A stretch of 64,000 nt of DNA from Dysgonomonas sp. HDW5A (GCF_011299555.1 NZ_CP049857.1:1116001-1180000), one strand, 5' to 3'; counted from the first letter of the stretch, positions 35,713 through 45,818 are shown. Numbers and translations are program-made. The notes: generated by a model not told the origin, from the letters alone.

Positions 35713-35744
35713 AAAAGCACGTAACTGTTCAGTTACGTGCTTTT
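35713..35744. terminator. Bidirectional terminator
   Basis: A perfect 14-bp stem (AAAAGCACGTAACT) with a GTTC loop between the aldo/keto reductase (plus) and the GyrI-like gene (minus), with A/T flanks on both sides. Confidence 0.92.
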
Positions 35745-35769
35745 GTTTATCTTGTCAGTTTCTTTGAAT

Positions 35770-36327
35770 TCATTCTTTCACGATTTCTTTTCTATAGACT
35801 GTCTTCTTATTCGGCACATCGTATATTTCCATAATAGATCCCTTATCACTGATTGCATGTTCTTTAATATATTTATCTATCTGAGGATAAACTTTCATCA
35901 AACCGATCATTATTGATATATGCCCTTTAAACGGAAATTCTGCTGTAATATAATTTCCCTTGGGATATGTGCGTACTTTATATTTAGTTGCTAATTTCGC
36001 GATTTGAGTACTATCCAGACCTTCAACAATGCAGCCGACCTCAGAACGAAGCTTGCTTTTTTCCACTTGCTGCGGATCGTCAAGAAAAACACCAAACCCT
36101 TTAGTTGTAGCAATCCCCTCATTATTGAGTAAAGCATAATATACTTTATCTGTAAATTTTCCACTTTGGGCATAATCCCCTACAACCTCTTCATAGACCA
36201 ATACTTCTCCGCCTTGTACCTCTTCTTTCACTACCACTTTACTTAGTCCGCCATAATAGATATAGGCTACTACAACTATTGCAATAAGTAGTGCAATTAC
36301 AATCAATACAATTTTCAATATTTTCAT
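35770..36327 (-). CDS. Membrane-anchored GyrI-like small-molecule-binding domain protein
   Basis: 185 residues: one N-terminal membrane helix (VLIVIALLIAIVVVAYIYY), then a GyrI/SOUL-like domain recognised by YEEVVGDYAQSGKFTDKVYYAL, TTKGFGVFLDDP, and VGCIVEGLDS. Such domains bind amphipathic molecules in regulators; here there is no DNA-binding part, so a binding or hydrolase-type role at the membrane is possible. Function unknown. Confidence 0.75.
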   Translation of the reverse strand: MKILKIVLIVIALLIAIVVVAYIYYGGLSKVVVKEEVQGGEVLVYEEVVGDYAQSGKFTDKVYYALLNNEGIATTKGFGVFLDDPQQVEKSKLRSEVGCIVEGLDSTQIAKLATKYKVRTYPKGNYITAEFPFKGHISIMIGLMKVYPQIDKYIKEHAISDKGSIMEIYDVPNKKTVYRKEIVKE

Positions 36328-36357
36328 AGTAATTTGTTATAAATCAAAAACACATCG

Positions 36358-36550
36358 TCATCCTATCTCTTTTCGCATAAAGCATACCCTGAAAGGTAAG
36401 TGATCGAAGTCTTTAAACCCGCTTTCGGCAAACCCTTGATCCGCATACCAGTTTTTGAGTTTTGCATTTGAATCAATCAAAGAAATCGAAACTGCTTTTG
36501 AACCCAGTTTTTTAATTTTAGAAGTTGCAAAATTCCATATAAATTATCTT
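36358..36550 (-). pseudogene. C-terminal remnant of a GNAT acetyltransferase
   Basis: The minus strand has an open frame without start that reads ATSKIKKLGSKAVSISLIDS, NAKLKNWYADQGFAESG and DHLPFRVCFMRKEIG before a stop at 36358-36360. This is a typical end of GNAT acetyltransferases (motif B with NWY..GF). A stop codon closes it immediately on the 5' side. The gene has lost its first half. It sits next to the intact acetyltransferase at 36595. Confidence 0.7.
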
Positions 36551-36594
36551 TTGATGTAATTTGTATAAAGTCCATTAGTGTCAATTATTCGTTA

Positions 36595-37026
36595 TCACTT
36601 AAATTCAAATCGGTAGACATTTGTATCTCTCTGCTCGAAACCTAGCTTTTTATACAAGGCATTAGCGGCAACACGGTAGGGGCTTGAGGTTAAATCAAGC
36701 TTACTAACTTCCAACTGTGTATTGGCGTATTCAAGGGCAAACTCAATCATTTTTTCACCAATCCTCTGACCTCTCCTACTAACATCCACCACAACATCTT
36801 CAAGACTGGCTTTAAGCCCTGTCGGTATTTTATACAAGACTAAAGAGAATGTTCCGACTATTTGATCTCCCTGTTTTGCCACAAAAAGAAATATATTAGG
36901 CAAATCTATTATTTCTTGAAGATATTCTCCTGATAAAGGCTTACAATCGGGAGCCAACTGAACCATTAATTGTCCTAAAGACTCTACAACATCATCCGAT
37001 ACTCGGGTTAATCGTTCTATTTTCAT
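36595..37026 (-). CDS. GNAT N-acetyltransferase
   Basis: 143 residues. Central strand ASLEDVVVDVSRRGQRIGEKMIEFALEYA contains the acetyl-CoA-binding motif A (R-R-G-Q-R-I-G), and the end has NALYKKLGFEQRDTNVYRF, motif B. Single-domain enzyme with unknown acceptor. It follows the RBBP9-like gene at 37132-37698 on the same strand, with a dispersed repeat in the gap. Confidence 0.88.
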   Translation of the reverse strand: MKIERLTRVSDDVVESLGQLMVQLAPDCKPLSGEYLQEIIDLPNIFLFVAKQGDQIVGTFSLVLYKIPTGLKASLEDVVVDVSRRGQRIGEKMIEFALEYANTQLEVSKLDLTSSPYRVAANALYKKLGFEQRDTNVYRFEFK

Positions 37027-37039
37027 ATCTAATATTCAA

Positions 37040-37135
37040 TTTAAGTTCGCAGAACTATTTATTGCTTTGGCAAGCAAAACAGCGACAGGTTGTTATACTT
37101 TTAAAATGTATCATTAAATATTTTCTTTTACTTAT
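37040..37135. repeat. Dispersed two-block repeat, copy 1
   Basis: Block 1 (37040-37071) matches 51933-51964 at 31 of 32 positions; block 2 (37109-37135) is identical over 27 nt to 52034-52060. The 37-nt middle is unrelated to the other copy. Block 2 overlaps the stop codon of the hydrolase gene at 37132. Confidence 0.8.
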
Positions 37136-37698
37136 ATTGAAAAATCAAGCATTTTATTTAACTCAACCTCAACTAAGCGAAAATCAAGATATCCATCCCT
37201 ATCAAGGAAATGCTTTCCCTCATCCAGAAGATAGAAATCTGCTTCTAACCGAGATGCCATCTGCTCGGTATATTCGTAAGGAACAATATCATCATCCTTT
37301 GCTGCAATGACAACCCTTTTACACACAAGTCTCTTGACAGCATCACAATCCAACTTGCCCTGCACAAACTCTTGAAGTTGGGGCAAAGGTGTTGAATCGA
37401 TAAAACCCGAAACGAGAATAACGCCTTTTATTTTTTGATTATTCTCTATAATAAATTTGAGGGAAGCTACGCAACCCAAACTATGACCTATAAAAATAGT
37501 ATTTTCATTGATTCCTGTAGTATAATCTCTCAAATGATTCATCCATTTATCCAATTCGGGATTCATAGAATCGGGCATATCTAAAATAGACACTTCGACA
37601 TCAGCAGAATTAAATTGTTCTTTAATCCAAGGAAACCAATGAGATTGAGCCGAAGCTGTGTACCCATGCACTATATATATCTGTGTCTTTTTACTCAT
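37132..37698 (-). CDS. RBBP9/YdeN-type serine hydrolase
   Basis: 188-residue alpha/beta hydrolase. The nucleophile is Ser73 in FIGHSLGCVAS, the acid Asp is in AAKDDDIVPYEY, and the His in DEGKHFLDRDG. The opening YIVHGYTASAQSHWFPWIK is typical for the RBBP9/YdeN family of small serine hydrolases. Substrate unknown. It begins 16 nt after sanA, suggesting an operon nucleoside phosphorylase-sanA-hydrolase. Confidence 0.9.
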   Translation of the reverse strand: MSKKTQIYIVHGYTASAQSHWFPWIKEQFNSADVEVSILDMPDSMNPELDKWMNHLRDYTTGINENTIFIGHSLGCVASLKFIIENNQKIKGVILVSGFIDSTPLPQLQEFVQGKLDCDAVKRLVCKRVVIAAKDDDIVPYEYTEQMASRLEADFYLLDEGKHFLDRDGYLDFRLVEVELNKMLDFSI

Positions 37699-37714
37699 AT
37701 TACTTTCCTAATGT

Positions 37715-38377
37715 TTATTTTATTTCGACCGGCTTACCTAAAAACTTAGGCTGTTTATCCAACAGAATGTCAACGAAGACTTTCACGCGGGCAAATTTTT
37801 CCCTAACGATTGTTTTATATGATACACGTCCCAAGGCAACATCTTTGGCATTATAACCATAGGCGGTAAACCCATAATATTGTGCAAGGAACACAGCTCT
37901 TTCGTTATGAAATTTTTGAGATACAACTATAAATGAGTCCTGCCCGAATATGGCATTCATCCGAACAACCGAATCTAATGTACGAAATCCTGCATAATCA
38001 AGATATATTATACTATCGGGAACACCCAATGCCAGAAGTGCGTCACGCATATCCTCAGGCTCGCTATAGCCTTCACGCCCGTTATCGCCACTCATCACAA
38101 AAGCCTCAACCTTGCCTGCCTCATATAGCTCATAAGCGGCTTGGATACGATTGTCGAAATATGGATTTGGCAAACCACCACGTATGTATTTAGATGCCCC
38201 TAATACTAATGCAACCTTTTGTGGAGGAATACTATCCACATTATTATACAACCAAGGTTTTGTATCATGAGGAATCTTCCAGTTTGCAAATAACAATACA
38301 GCTACTATAACAAAAAGAGCAGCAGTTAAAAAAACGGCTACTCTTTTAATTCTATTTTTCAATTTCCGTTTATCCAT
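37715..38377 (-). CDS. SanA/YdcF-like DUF218 membrane protein
   Basis: 220 residues with one N-terminal membrane helix (VAVFLTAALFVIVAVLLFANW) and a DUF218 domain: ALVLGASKYIRGG, FDNRIQAAYELYEAG, FVMSGDNGREGYSEPEDMRDAL, and VSQKFHNERAVFLA. E. coli SanA affects outer membrane permeability to vancomycin at high temperature. It overlaps the nucleoside phosphorylase gene by 1 nt and is thus translated with it. Confidence 0.9.
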   Translation of the reverse strand: MDKRKLKNRIKRVAVFLTAALFVIVAVLLFANWKIPHDTKPWLYNNVDSIPPQKVALVLGASKYIRGGLPNPYFDNRIQAAYELYEAGKVEAFVMSGDNGREGYSEPEDMRDALLALGVPDSIIYLDYAGFRTLDSVVRMNAIFGQDSFIVVSQKFHNERAVFLAQYYGFTAYGYNAKDVALGRVSYKTIVREKFARVKVFVDILLDKQPKFLGKPVEIK

Positions 38378-39243
38378 TAAATTCGATCAAGTACCGTTTT
38401 TATTAAATCTTCTATTGATCCTTTGTAATTAGAGTTCGACTCTCCTGCTAAACGGTTGGCTATAATTGTACAAACCGTCATAGCTCTATGTCCCATCAAA
38501 CGACCCAGACCGGCAAGAGGAGCACTCTCCATTTCGTAGTTGGTTATAACATCCGACCCAAATTTAAAGCTTTCAATACGACTATTCAGATCGGGATTTG
38601 CCAAGGGTATACGCACAGTACGACCTTGAGGTCCATAAAAACCGATTGCAGAAATGGTAACTCCTTTGATCATATCATGCCCTATTTGCTGTACCAATCC
38701 TTCGTCTGCTTTGACAACATAAGGGGCACAATGCAGAGGAGACCAGTTTACATGTTTCTTGAAAGCCTCTTCGAAATCAAGTTCTGCTACAGAGTTTCGT
38801 CCTTCGTAATAGTTTAAAACTCCGTCGAAACCTATTGATTTTTCAGAAACTACATACGAACCGATAGGACAATGGGGTTGTAATCCTCCGGATGTACCCA
38901 CACGTACCATAGTCAGCTGTTTAAAGTCTTTCTTTACTTCACGCGTCTTGAAATCAACATTTGCCAATGCATCCAGTTCAGTAATTACGATATCGATATT
39001 ATCGGGACCTATACCATGAGACAAAGCCGTAATGCGCTTTCCTTTATATGTTCCCGTAATGGTATGAAACTCGCGACTTTGTACTTCACATTCTATGCTA
39101 TCAAAAAAAGAAGCTGTAAGTGTAACCCTGCCAGGATCGCCCATCATGATGATCTTATCGGCAAGTTGTTTGGGTTTTATATGCAAATGGAATACACTGC
39201 CATCATTATTGATGATTAATTCCGATTCTGGTATTATACTCAT
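38377..39243 (-). CDS. Nucleoside phosphorylase (uridine phosphorylase-like)
   Basis: 288 residues of the PNP_UDP family. The phosphate-binding opening is IMMGDPGRVTLTA; RVGTSGGLQ is the central phosphate-site motif, and NYEMESAPLAGLG carries the ribose-contact Glu-Met-Glu. It splits nucleosides to base and ribose-1-phosphate for salvage. The specificity (uridine or purine) is not settled by what can be seen. Confidence 0.9.
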   Translation of the reverse strand: MSIIPESELIINNDGSVFHLHIKPKQLADKIIMMGDPGRVTLTASFFDSIECEVQSREFHTITGTYKGKRITALSHGIGPDNIDIVITELDALANVDFKTREVKKDFKQLTMVRVGTSGGLQPHCPIGSYVVSEKSIGFDGVLNYYEGRNSVAELDFEEAFKKHVNWSPLHCAPYVVKADEGLVQQIGHDMIKGVTISAIGFYGPQGRTVRIPLANPDLNSRIESFKFGSDVITNYEMESAPLAGLGRLMGHRAMTVCTIIANRLAGESNSNYKGSIEDLIKTVLDRI

Positions 39244-39860
39244 GTCTATTACTTTTTATACGTTTAAATACAAATATACAGATTTAGATGGATGTAAAAG
39301 CCTTTTCTATAAACATTCTGATGATTCGATATTTGTTTTTATCACCTTACTAAAGAATGAATACTGGTCAAACACAACCGAATATTTTTTGATATTTGCA
39401 TCTTCACTATCGCAAATATTACCGCCTTCAAGAACCTCCTTACATAAACGATCTTATAGGCATATAATGCTTCTTATCAAACATTTTGAATGTATTATTT
39501 TCAATATAAACAAATTGTACATTTTGGAATTAATTTACAATTTGACTAAAAAAAGCCAAGTCTGTTTTTTACTATTTGCCTAATTTAATTATACGTTTTG
39601 GTAAAACTGAACGAAAAAAATCATACTTAATTTGCAGTGTATAATTCGAATGGCTAATCGTCAAAGAATTGAGATTGAGATTGCATCCTTATCATTTTGA
39701 AATGAAAGAGGATTTTTGATCAGAGGGTTTGCTTAAGGAAAAGCTATCATTGCCGTCTGGTCCAACTCATTAGAATCAAGCAAACTCATTTTAAATATCA
39801 TATATATATCTACATCTTTCGATGTGGATCTAAGTCTAACTTAAATAAATATAAATTACG
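39244..39860. other. Long intergenic region, no gene seen
   Basis: 617 nt, strongly AT-rich. It contains a small hairpin (ACATC-TTTC-GATGT, 39811-39824) shortly before the next gene. An open frame of ~160 codons exists inside 39095-39583 but its composition (many Phe/Ile/Ser and no domain) and antisense overlap with the phosphorylase argue against a gene. Confidence 0.55.
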
Positions 39861-40601
39861 ATGAAAATATTCTTAGCTCTAACACTAGTATTTACCACTT
39901 ATTTACAAGCCTACACACAAGTTGGCATTAACACCGAAGATCCAACTGAGATGTTAGATATTAATGGAAATATACGGCTTCGCAGGTCGGTAAACCTTGA
40001 TTCGATATCGGATCCTTCTGATTATACAAACATCCTAAGGATGAATTCAAGCGGAGTTTTCGGATATACAAAAGAGAAAAAGGCCCTGGGTGGGTATACA
40101 TTTTACGATGTATACTCTCAAGAAATGCCTGCTCCTGTTACCAGCATGCTTGCCAATGGCTCTGTTCCACTAAATGTATCTATTAAGGCTCAGGTTCCGC
40201 CTAATTCTTCAGCTATCTTTTTCATTGATTATAATATTCCTATCAGTGCTGATAAAAATAAAAATGAACCTATTGAGTCTTTTTCCTTAAATTATTTAGG
40301 TATTGCGCTATTCAAAACAGGTGATATTGAACTTGAGGAAGGATCTCGTAAATTTACAGTCTTTAGACCGGCAAATACAACTACTTCCGCCATCGGAATG
40401 CCCGTGTTGGGAAAATCGGTTCAAAAAGTCAAAAACACAACAGACAATACAATGTATATAGACTATTATTTGCATGGTTATATCGAAGGTAACACTTCAA
40501 ATAACCCCGTTCGTTTTGGGATGTATTCGGCTACAGGCAGCAACTTTAATTGGGGAAGAGGGTTGATGACCATCATGGCTTATGTAAAAGACATTGAATA
40601 A
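39861..40601 (+). CDS. Secreted protein with GINT..P..LDINGNIRL repeat-type stalk motif
   Basis: 246 residues with a signal peptide (MKIFLALTLVFTTYLQAYTQ). The mature start VGINTEDPTEMLDINGNIRLR is the motif found at the head of many Bacteroidetes cell-surface and tail-fibre-like proteins. The remainder appears as a beta-rich globular domain (FIDYNIPISADK, LNYLGIALF, YIDYYLHGYIEG) with no known name. Expected outside the cell or on the surface. Function unknown; it stands alone upstream of a bidirectional terminator. Confidence 0.7.
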   Translation: MKIFLALTLVFTTYLQAYTQVGINTEDPTEMLDINGNIRLRRSVNLDSISDPSDYTNILRMNSSGVFGYTKEKKALGGYTFYDVYSQEMPAPVTSMLANGSVPLNVSIKAQVPPNSSAIFFIDYNIPISADKNKNEPIESFSLNYLGIALFKTGDIELEEGSRKFTVFRPANTTTSAIGMPVLGKSVQKVKNTTDNTMYIDYYLHGYIEGNTSNNPVRFGMYSATGSNFNWGRGLMTIMAYVKDIE

Positions 40602-40790
40602 TGCATAAAAGCCAATATTTAGAACCCGTCTTAAATATCGCCAAAATCGTTTATTACTGAGTATTACCACTATTCTTGAGAACATGGTAAGTTCACCTAA
40701 ACATTCCCCGCTTATTACCAGCATGCTCTGCCGACTAAATCTGATAGTAATAAGTGAAAAATTAAAATAATGAAGCTGGAATGGCCTCTA

Positions 40791-40832
40791 TAGAAAAGTC
40801 CCGAAAGAATATTTTCCTTCGGGACTTTTCTA
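40791..40832. terminator. Bidirectional terminator between the secreted protein and susD
   Basis: A 15-bp perfect stem (TAGAAAAGTCCCGAA with its complement) and 12-nt loop, with U-rich flanks on both strands. Confidence 0.92.
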
Positions 40833-40855
40833 TAAAATGAATATTTTTTACTGCA

Positions 40856-42472
40856 TTATTTATCCCACCATACTCTGGAAGTCATTTTATCTCCACCCAC
40901 AAGATTGGCTACAGCTGCCTGATAGTTAGCTGCATTGATATTAGCCTCTGATGTTGCATAAGTAAACCTACGAGGAATAGTCCCATTAGTAGCATTACCA
41001 TAATAATCGACTTGTTTCAACACCGGATAACCTGATCGTCTCCAGTTAGCCCAAGACTCGTATTCATCGACAAAAGTTACCACCCAATACTGCGTATTGA
41101 TTTGATTCAGTGCATCTGCATCATTATATGGATTATTTGCCAAATAACGGGAAATCTGATCCGAAGTGATTCCTCTCACTCCATAATCGGCAAATTGCTC
41201 CATAGCAGCTTTAACCCCTGCCTCGTAATAATCCTTTGCACTACCACTGATCCAGCCACGATAAGCTGCTTCTGCCATTAATAATAAATTCTCTGCATGA
41301 GTTATTACAAATGTGGGAGCATCCAAACGTGCATATGTATAGCGGTTAACAACCGAATACTTAGTCATCCCCGAACGGGTTACAATTACTTCTCCGGGAT
41401 GGTCAGGGTCTGGTGCCGTATCATCACCCGGCCAGTTTGGAGCTTTAGATATATCTGTAAGACTGTTTTTGCCTAATTGATCATATCCATTTGGCATACC
41501 CAACTGTATTACTGCAGTAGTATCTCCATACTCAAACTTAGGATCAAGAGCTCCGTATTTAGGATTTTCACATACGGTTGCAATATAAGTCAGACGCGGA
41601 TCTTTACTATTTCTCAAATGATCAATAAAAGTTTGGCTTACACGAGATGCATCGGGATCAAGATAACACAAAACTTTTCCACTAGCATCGGCTGCATCAT
41701 CAGTTGTTGCATCATGTTTTATAATTGCATTGTCGGCATTACTGGTATACAACCCTCCGTCTACAGCCTTCTTTACCCACTTTTGAGCTTCGGCAGGATC
41801 TACTTTCGACAAACGCATACCCAATCTCAACATAAGTGAATAAGCCGTTTTCTTCCAACGATCAACATCTCCCTGATACATTATATCAGCCGATTTTATA
41901 TTGTTGGGTTTTGTAGCATCCAAAGTTTGTGCTGCTTCATCCAACTCCTTCAACATATCGGCATAGATACTTTGCTGAGTATCGTATTTAGGATATTTAA
42001 TTCCTGAGATATATCCTTGTCCCGCTTCGGAATAAGGCACATCACCATACATATCGGTCATTCGGTGCATCAGAATAACTCTCACGATACGTGTCATCTG
42101 AAATTCGTTAACTCGGGTTGCATCGTCTTTCCATGCAAAATAGGTCTCCATCAATGTTTTTATACCCGAATCATACGAATCGAAATAGGCTGCATTATAG
42201 CCCGAATTATAGGTGTATTTATCTCCGGCCCAATATCCTTGAGTTGATGACAGATGCTGCATCATAGTACTGCAGTATATCAAATTGTTACGCCATGCAG
42301 CCCAGTCTCTTCCGGCAACAAATACTTGCGCACCCGTAAACATCATTTCGAACTTCATCTTATCGCCTGTCACGTGCTGAGGGTCGTTGTTTACATCACC
42401 AAAGTCTCCACAACTTGATGAACCGAACAACAAACTTACAGCCGCCAATATATATACTATTTTATTTTTCAT
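40856..42472 (-). CDS. SusD/RagB-family outer-membrane lipoprotein
   Basis: 538 residues. Lipoprotein signal ending LFGSSSC. The SusD-like 2 family is seen from its TPR-like helical core (ADMLKELDEAAQTL; DVDRWKKTAYSLMLRLGMRLS) and the loop NAENLLLMAEAAYRGW. It is the surface glycan- or peptide-capturing partner of the SusC-type porin directly upstream on the same strand (139 nt gap). The leader hairpin at 42498-42510 precedes it. Substrate is unknown since no hydrolase or sensor sits in the locus. Confidence 0.93.
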   Translation of the reverse strand: MKNKIVYILAAVSLLFGSSSCGDFGDVNNDPQHVTGDKMKFEMMFTGAQVFVAGRDWAAWRNNLIYCSTMMQHLSSTQGYWAGDKYTYNSGYNAAYFDSYDSGIKTLMETYFAWKDDATRVNEFQMTRIVRVILMHRMTDMYGDVPYSEAGQGYISGIKYPKYDTQQSIYADMLKELDEAAQTLDATKPNNIKSADIMYQGDVDRWKKTAYSLMLRLGMRLSKVDPAEAQKWVKKAVDGGLYTSNADNAIIKHDATTDDAADASGKVLCYLDPDASRVSQTFIDHLRNSKDPRLTYIATVCENPKYGALDPKFEYGDTTAVIQLGMPNGYDQLGKNSLTDISKAPNWPGDDTAPDPDHPGEVIVTRSGMTKYSVVNRYTYARLDAPTFVITHAENLLLMAEAAYRGWISGSAKDYYEAGVKAAMEQFADYGVRGITSDQISRYLANNPYNDADALNQINTQYWVVTFVDEYESWANWRRSGYPVLKQVDYYGNATNGTIPRRFTYATSEANINAANYQAAVANLVGGDKMTSRVWWDK

Positions 42473-42497
42473 ATTGTTCTTATTTAAAACTGTTTTG

Positions 42498-42510
42498 AGG
42501 TCTCAGACCT
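42498..42510 (-). promoter_or_regulatory. Leader stem-loop of susD
   Basis: AGGTCT-C-AGACCT hairpin, 25 nt before the start, within a 22-nt block identical to 56068-56089 (ahead of the sigma-54 regulator). May influence translation of susD relative to susC. Confidence 0.6.
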
Positions 42511-42611
42511 TTTTAATGTTTTGGTAAGTAACATACTATAGTTTGGCATGATTCTTAAATCTATCATTAAGCTTTAGTATTAACTTACTTAAAACCTGCT
42601 CTTCGGATTTC

Positions 42612-45600
42612 TTAGAATTTTACATTCACATTGAAACCAATGCTTCTTGTTGGTGGATAACCATTCAATTCCAGTCCTTGTCCGTTTGTATTATTGTAAG
42701 CAGATTCAGGATCAATATTAGGAGTATGTTTCAACAATGTCCAGATATTACGTCCCACTAACGACAGACTCAAAGCCTTTACAAATGAACCGCGAATAAA
42801 TGATTGAGGAACACGATATCCAATAGACAACTCTCTCAATTTGATAAAGCTTGCATCATACACAAATTCCTCATCGATTGCATTTTCGGATGAAATACGC
42901 CTCCAATACAATTGAGCATCTACCGCTGTTGTATTAGGAGTCCATACAGGATTATCGCTTGTACCTGTATTTACAACACCTTTACCAACATAACCGCCTT
43001 CACGTCCACCTAAAGTTTCCTTTTGCAAACCTGTTGAATATAGATTTAGGTTTGTTCCCGAAAATATCTTAGCACCAAATTTATAGTCAAATAACAGAGA
43101 CAAAGAAAAATCTTTATACGTAAAGTCATTACGGAATCCTCCGGTTACTTTATAAATACCATTACCTAACACTTCTTGTTTATCGGTACGTATAGGATAT
43201 CCGTCTTTATCATAAATCCGGTCACCATTTTCATTTGTTTTATATTTATATCCAACAATTTGACCATAAGGATCACCTACAATATTCATAATTACAGCAT
43301 TCCCGTTACGTGCTTGAGCTCCATCAATAGATAGAGACTCTACACCTCCCAGATACAATATTTTACTGTTGTTATTGGCAATATTAAACGAAGTATTCCA
43401 CATAAAATCTTTCGTTTTTACAGGCACGGCATAAACCATTGCTTCGATACCTTTATTTTGAATCTCACCGATATTCATTACAGCACCGTAATAGCCTGAT
43501 GTATAACTGGTAGTTACAGTAGTAATGTCATCAGTCGTTTTCTTTTTGTAAACTGCCATATCGAAACCTAAACGATTATTCAAAAATTGAACATTCAATC
43601 CTGCTTCCCATTCCTGTATTTTAACAGGTCTCAAGTCCGCATTAGGAATATTTCTGTTTGTTACTTTTCCGACTGACTGACCTTGAATCTTGAAAGTTTC
43701 CAATGAATAGGTCAGGTAATTTTGATAAGGAATAGTTCCATTCGAAGATTCCGCATAAGATGCTCTTAGTTTACCTGAGTAAACCCAATCGGGCATTTTA
43801 AATGCTTCACTAAACATAAAGCTGGTACTTACCGATGGGTAGAAATAATGGTTATTATTCGGATTAAGAGTCGAGAACCAGTCATTACGACCTGTAAAAT
43901 TCAAGAACAAATAATCTTTGAACCCAAAATCAGCAGTTCCATATACCGAGTTTACACGATATTCTGAATAGGTTTGTGTATAAGGTCTGTTTGCTACGTT
44001 ATTGGCTGAATAAAAATAAGGAATAATAAATGGTCCTATCATACCATCTGTTCCGTATGATTTATTAACGGTTCTCTGCATATTCCCTCCGAATGTTGCA
44101 TTGATAGTAAACGTCTCATCCACTTTTTTATTGAAACCGATCAAGTAGTTACCATTCAACTCGTAATAATTTCTTTCCCACTCTTCGATCTTTCCACCGG
44201 GGTCAGCACCCGACCCTGTTGGAATTATCAATTGATAGTCCATTACATATCCGTCACGAGTCACCTGTCCTTGAGCGTATAACCAATCGGTTATGTCGTA
44301 TTTAAGAGTTGCTCCTGTAGTAAAACGATTCCTACGAGTTGAATTACTTCGTTCACGTGTCAAGAAATAAGGGTTATTAAAGTAAACATTATTACCTGGA
44401 AGTAATTCGGCACGATCGGCATCAACTGCAGGTTTTAACCACCTTACGTCATACGAATTAGCCAGATAAAGTAAAGTAGCATTTACGTTAGCATTACCAT
44501 CCGAAAGATTAGCTCTGTTTCTGACCTTTTCGAAAATATAATTGGCAGTAACCGTAAGATGCACCTTAGGAGTAATATTATAAGTGGTATTCATATTGAT
44601 CCCTTGTTGTTTCAATCCCGAATTAGGAATAACCGAGGCATCTGTAATGTTTGAAAAACCAATACGATATACAATCTTATCTCCGCCTTTTCCACTTAAA
44701 GCTACCGAAGTTTGATTGGTAATACCTGTATTATAAAAATGTTTCCAATTATCTACCGGATTATAAGCATATTCATCACCTAGGAAATTTACGGCTTTAC
44801 CACCATCCATTTTTTCTCCCCAACTCGAAGAATAGGACTCTATAGCGGCACTCTGAGACAAAGGTCTGCTATTTTGTGTTCCCTGCCCATATACCTTTTG
44901 AAATTCACGATGGTCGTAAATAGTATTAAAGGTTAAGTTGTTATTCACTTCAACACCTATACCTTCGGTTGCTTTTGATCCCGATTTTGTAGTAATAAGT
45001 ATTGCTCCATTACCTCCCCGATAACCGTAAAGAGCCGAAGCGGCAGCCCCTTTCAGAACCTGAATATCTGCAATATCATCGGCATTGATATTTGATAGTC
45101 CATCGCCCATTTCGGCACCACCCCATGTTCCGGCATTACCCTGAGTACTGTTATCAAAAGGGATTCCGTCTATCACATACAAAGGCTGATTATTTCCTGT
45201 CAATGAAGCATTACCACGAATCACAACACGGCTACTTCCACCGGGGCCTGTAGAATTATTCGATACGCTTACACCGGCAATCTTTCCGGTTAATGCATTT
45301 CCTAAATTTATATCCCGAGATTCTGTAAAGTCCGACCCCGAAACTTGTGTAGTTGAGTATCCAATAGATCGGGCTTGTCTTCTGATCCCAAGGGCTGTTA
45401 CGACAACTTCACCCAGAACCTGAGTATCTTCGTTCAAAGTAACATCTATAGTAGATTTACCTTTTACCGATACTTCCTGAGGCGTAAACCCTAAATAACT
45501 AAATACAAGAGTAGCATTTTGATCAGGGACATTGATAGAATACTTTCCATCCAAATCAGAGATTGTTCCGGTAGTAGAACCTTTGACCGTAACAGTTACA

Positions 45601-45818
45601 CCCGACAATGGCTCACCTGTTTTATCAATTATTCGTCCCTGTACTTTATTTGTTTGTTGCTGATCACTAACTGTACTTCCATCAAGTAGGTTGAGTGAAT
45701 TAGGAGCTGCAGATAAAAAATCACCAGAGCAACAAATAGATAATGCTATAGTTGCCAATGCAGTCCGTTGAAAATATTTCCCCAAAGAGATATGGGGCAA
45801 CTGGAATTTGTGTTTCAT
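42612..45818 (-). CDS. SusC/RagA-family TonB-dependent outer-membrane transporter
   Basis: 1068 residues. Signal peptide ending FLSAA, carboxypeptidase-D-like (CarboxypepD_reg) domain at ~57-135 (VQGRIIDKTGEPLSGVTV), plug with VLGEVVVTALGIRRQARSIG, KIAGVSVSNNS and the SusC hallmark LYVIDGIPFDN, then a 22-strand barrel ending GFNVNVKF. It imports the ligand captured by SusD using TonB energy. It is first in the susC-susD unit; the 542-nt upstream region is shared with divergent rlmH. Confidence 0.96.
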   Translation of the reverse strand: MKHKFQLPHISLGKYFQRTALATIALSICCSGDFLSAAPNSLNLLDGSTVSDQQQTNKVQGRIIDKTGEPLSGVTVTVKGSTTGTISDLDGKYSINVPDQNATLVFSYLGFTPQEVSVKGKSTIDVTLNEDTQVLGEVVVTALGIRRQARSIGYSTTQVSGSDFTESRDINLGNALTGKIAGVSVSNNSTGPGGSSRVVIRGNASLTGNNQPLYVIDGIPFDNSTQGNAGTWGGAEMGDGLSNINADDIADIQVLKGAAASALYGYRGGNGAILITTKSGSKATEGIGVEVNNNLTFNTIYDHREFQKVYGQGTQNSRPLSQSAAIESYSSSWGEKMDGGKAVNFLGDEYAYNPVDNWKHFYNTGITNQTSVALSGKGGDKIVYRIGFSNITDASVIPNSGLKQQGINMNTTYNITPKVHLTVTANYIFEKVRNRANLSDGNANVNATLLYLANSYDVRWLKPAVDADRAELLPGNNVYFNNPYFLTRERSNSTRRNRFTTGATLKYDITDWLYAQGQVTRDGYVMDYQLIIPTGSGADPGGKIEEWERNYYELNGNYLIGFNKKVDETFTINATFGGNMQRTVNKSYGTDGMIGPFIIPYFYSANNVANRPYTQTYSEYRVNSVYGTADFGFKDYLFLNFTGRNDWFSTLNPNNNHYFYPSVSTSFMFSEAFKMPDWVYSGKLRASYAESSNGTIPYQNYLTYSLETFKIQGQSVGKVTNRNIPNADLRPVKIQEWEAGLNVQFLNNRLGFDMAVYKKKTTDDITTVTTSYTSGYYGAVMNIGEIQNKGIEAMVYAVPVKTKDFMWNTSFNIANNNSKILYLGGVESLSIDGAQARNGNAVIMNIVGDPYGQIVGYKYKTNENGDRIYDKDGYPIRTDKQEVLGNGIYKVTGGFRNDFTYKDFSLSLLFDYKFGAKIFSGTNLNLYSTGLQKETLGGREGGYVGKGVVNTGTSDNPVWTPNTTAVDAQLYWRRISSENAIDEEFVYDASFIKLRELSIGYRVPQSFIRGSFVKALSLSLVGRNIWTLLKHTPNIDPESAYNNTNGQGLELNGYPPTRSIGFNVNVKF

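Noticed and set aside
39095-39583. Plus-strand open frame of 162 codons
   Set aside because: Half overlaps the nucleoside phosphorylase on the opposite strand and the rest is AT-driven Phe/Ile/Ser-rich sequence without a recognisable start or domain.
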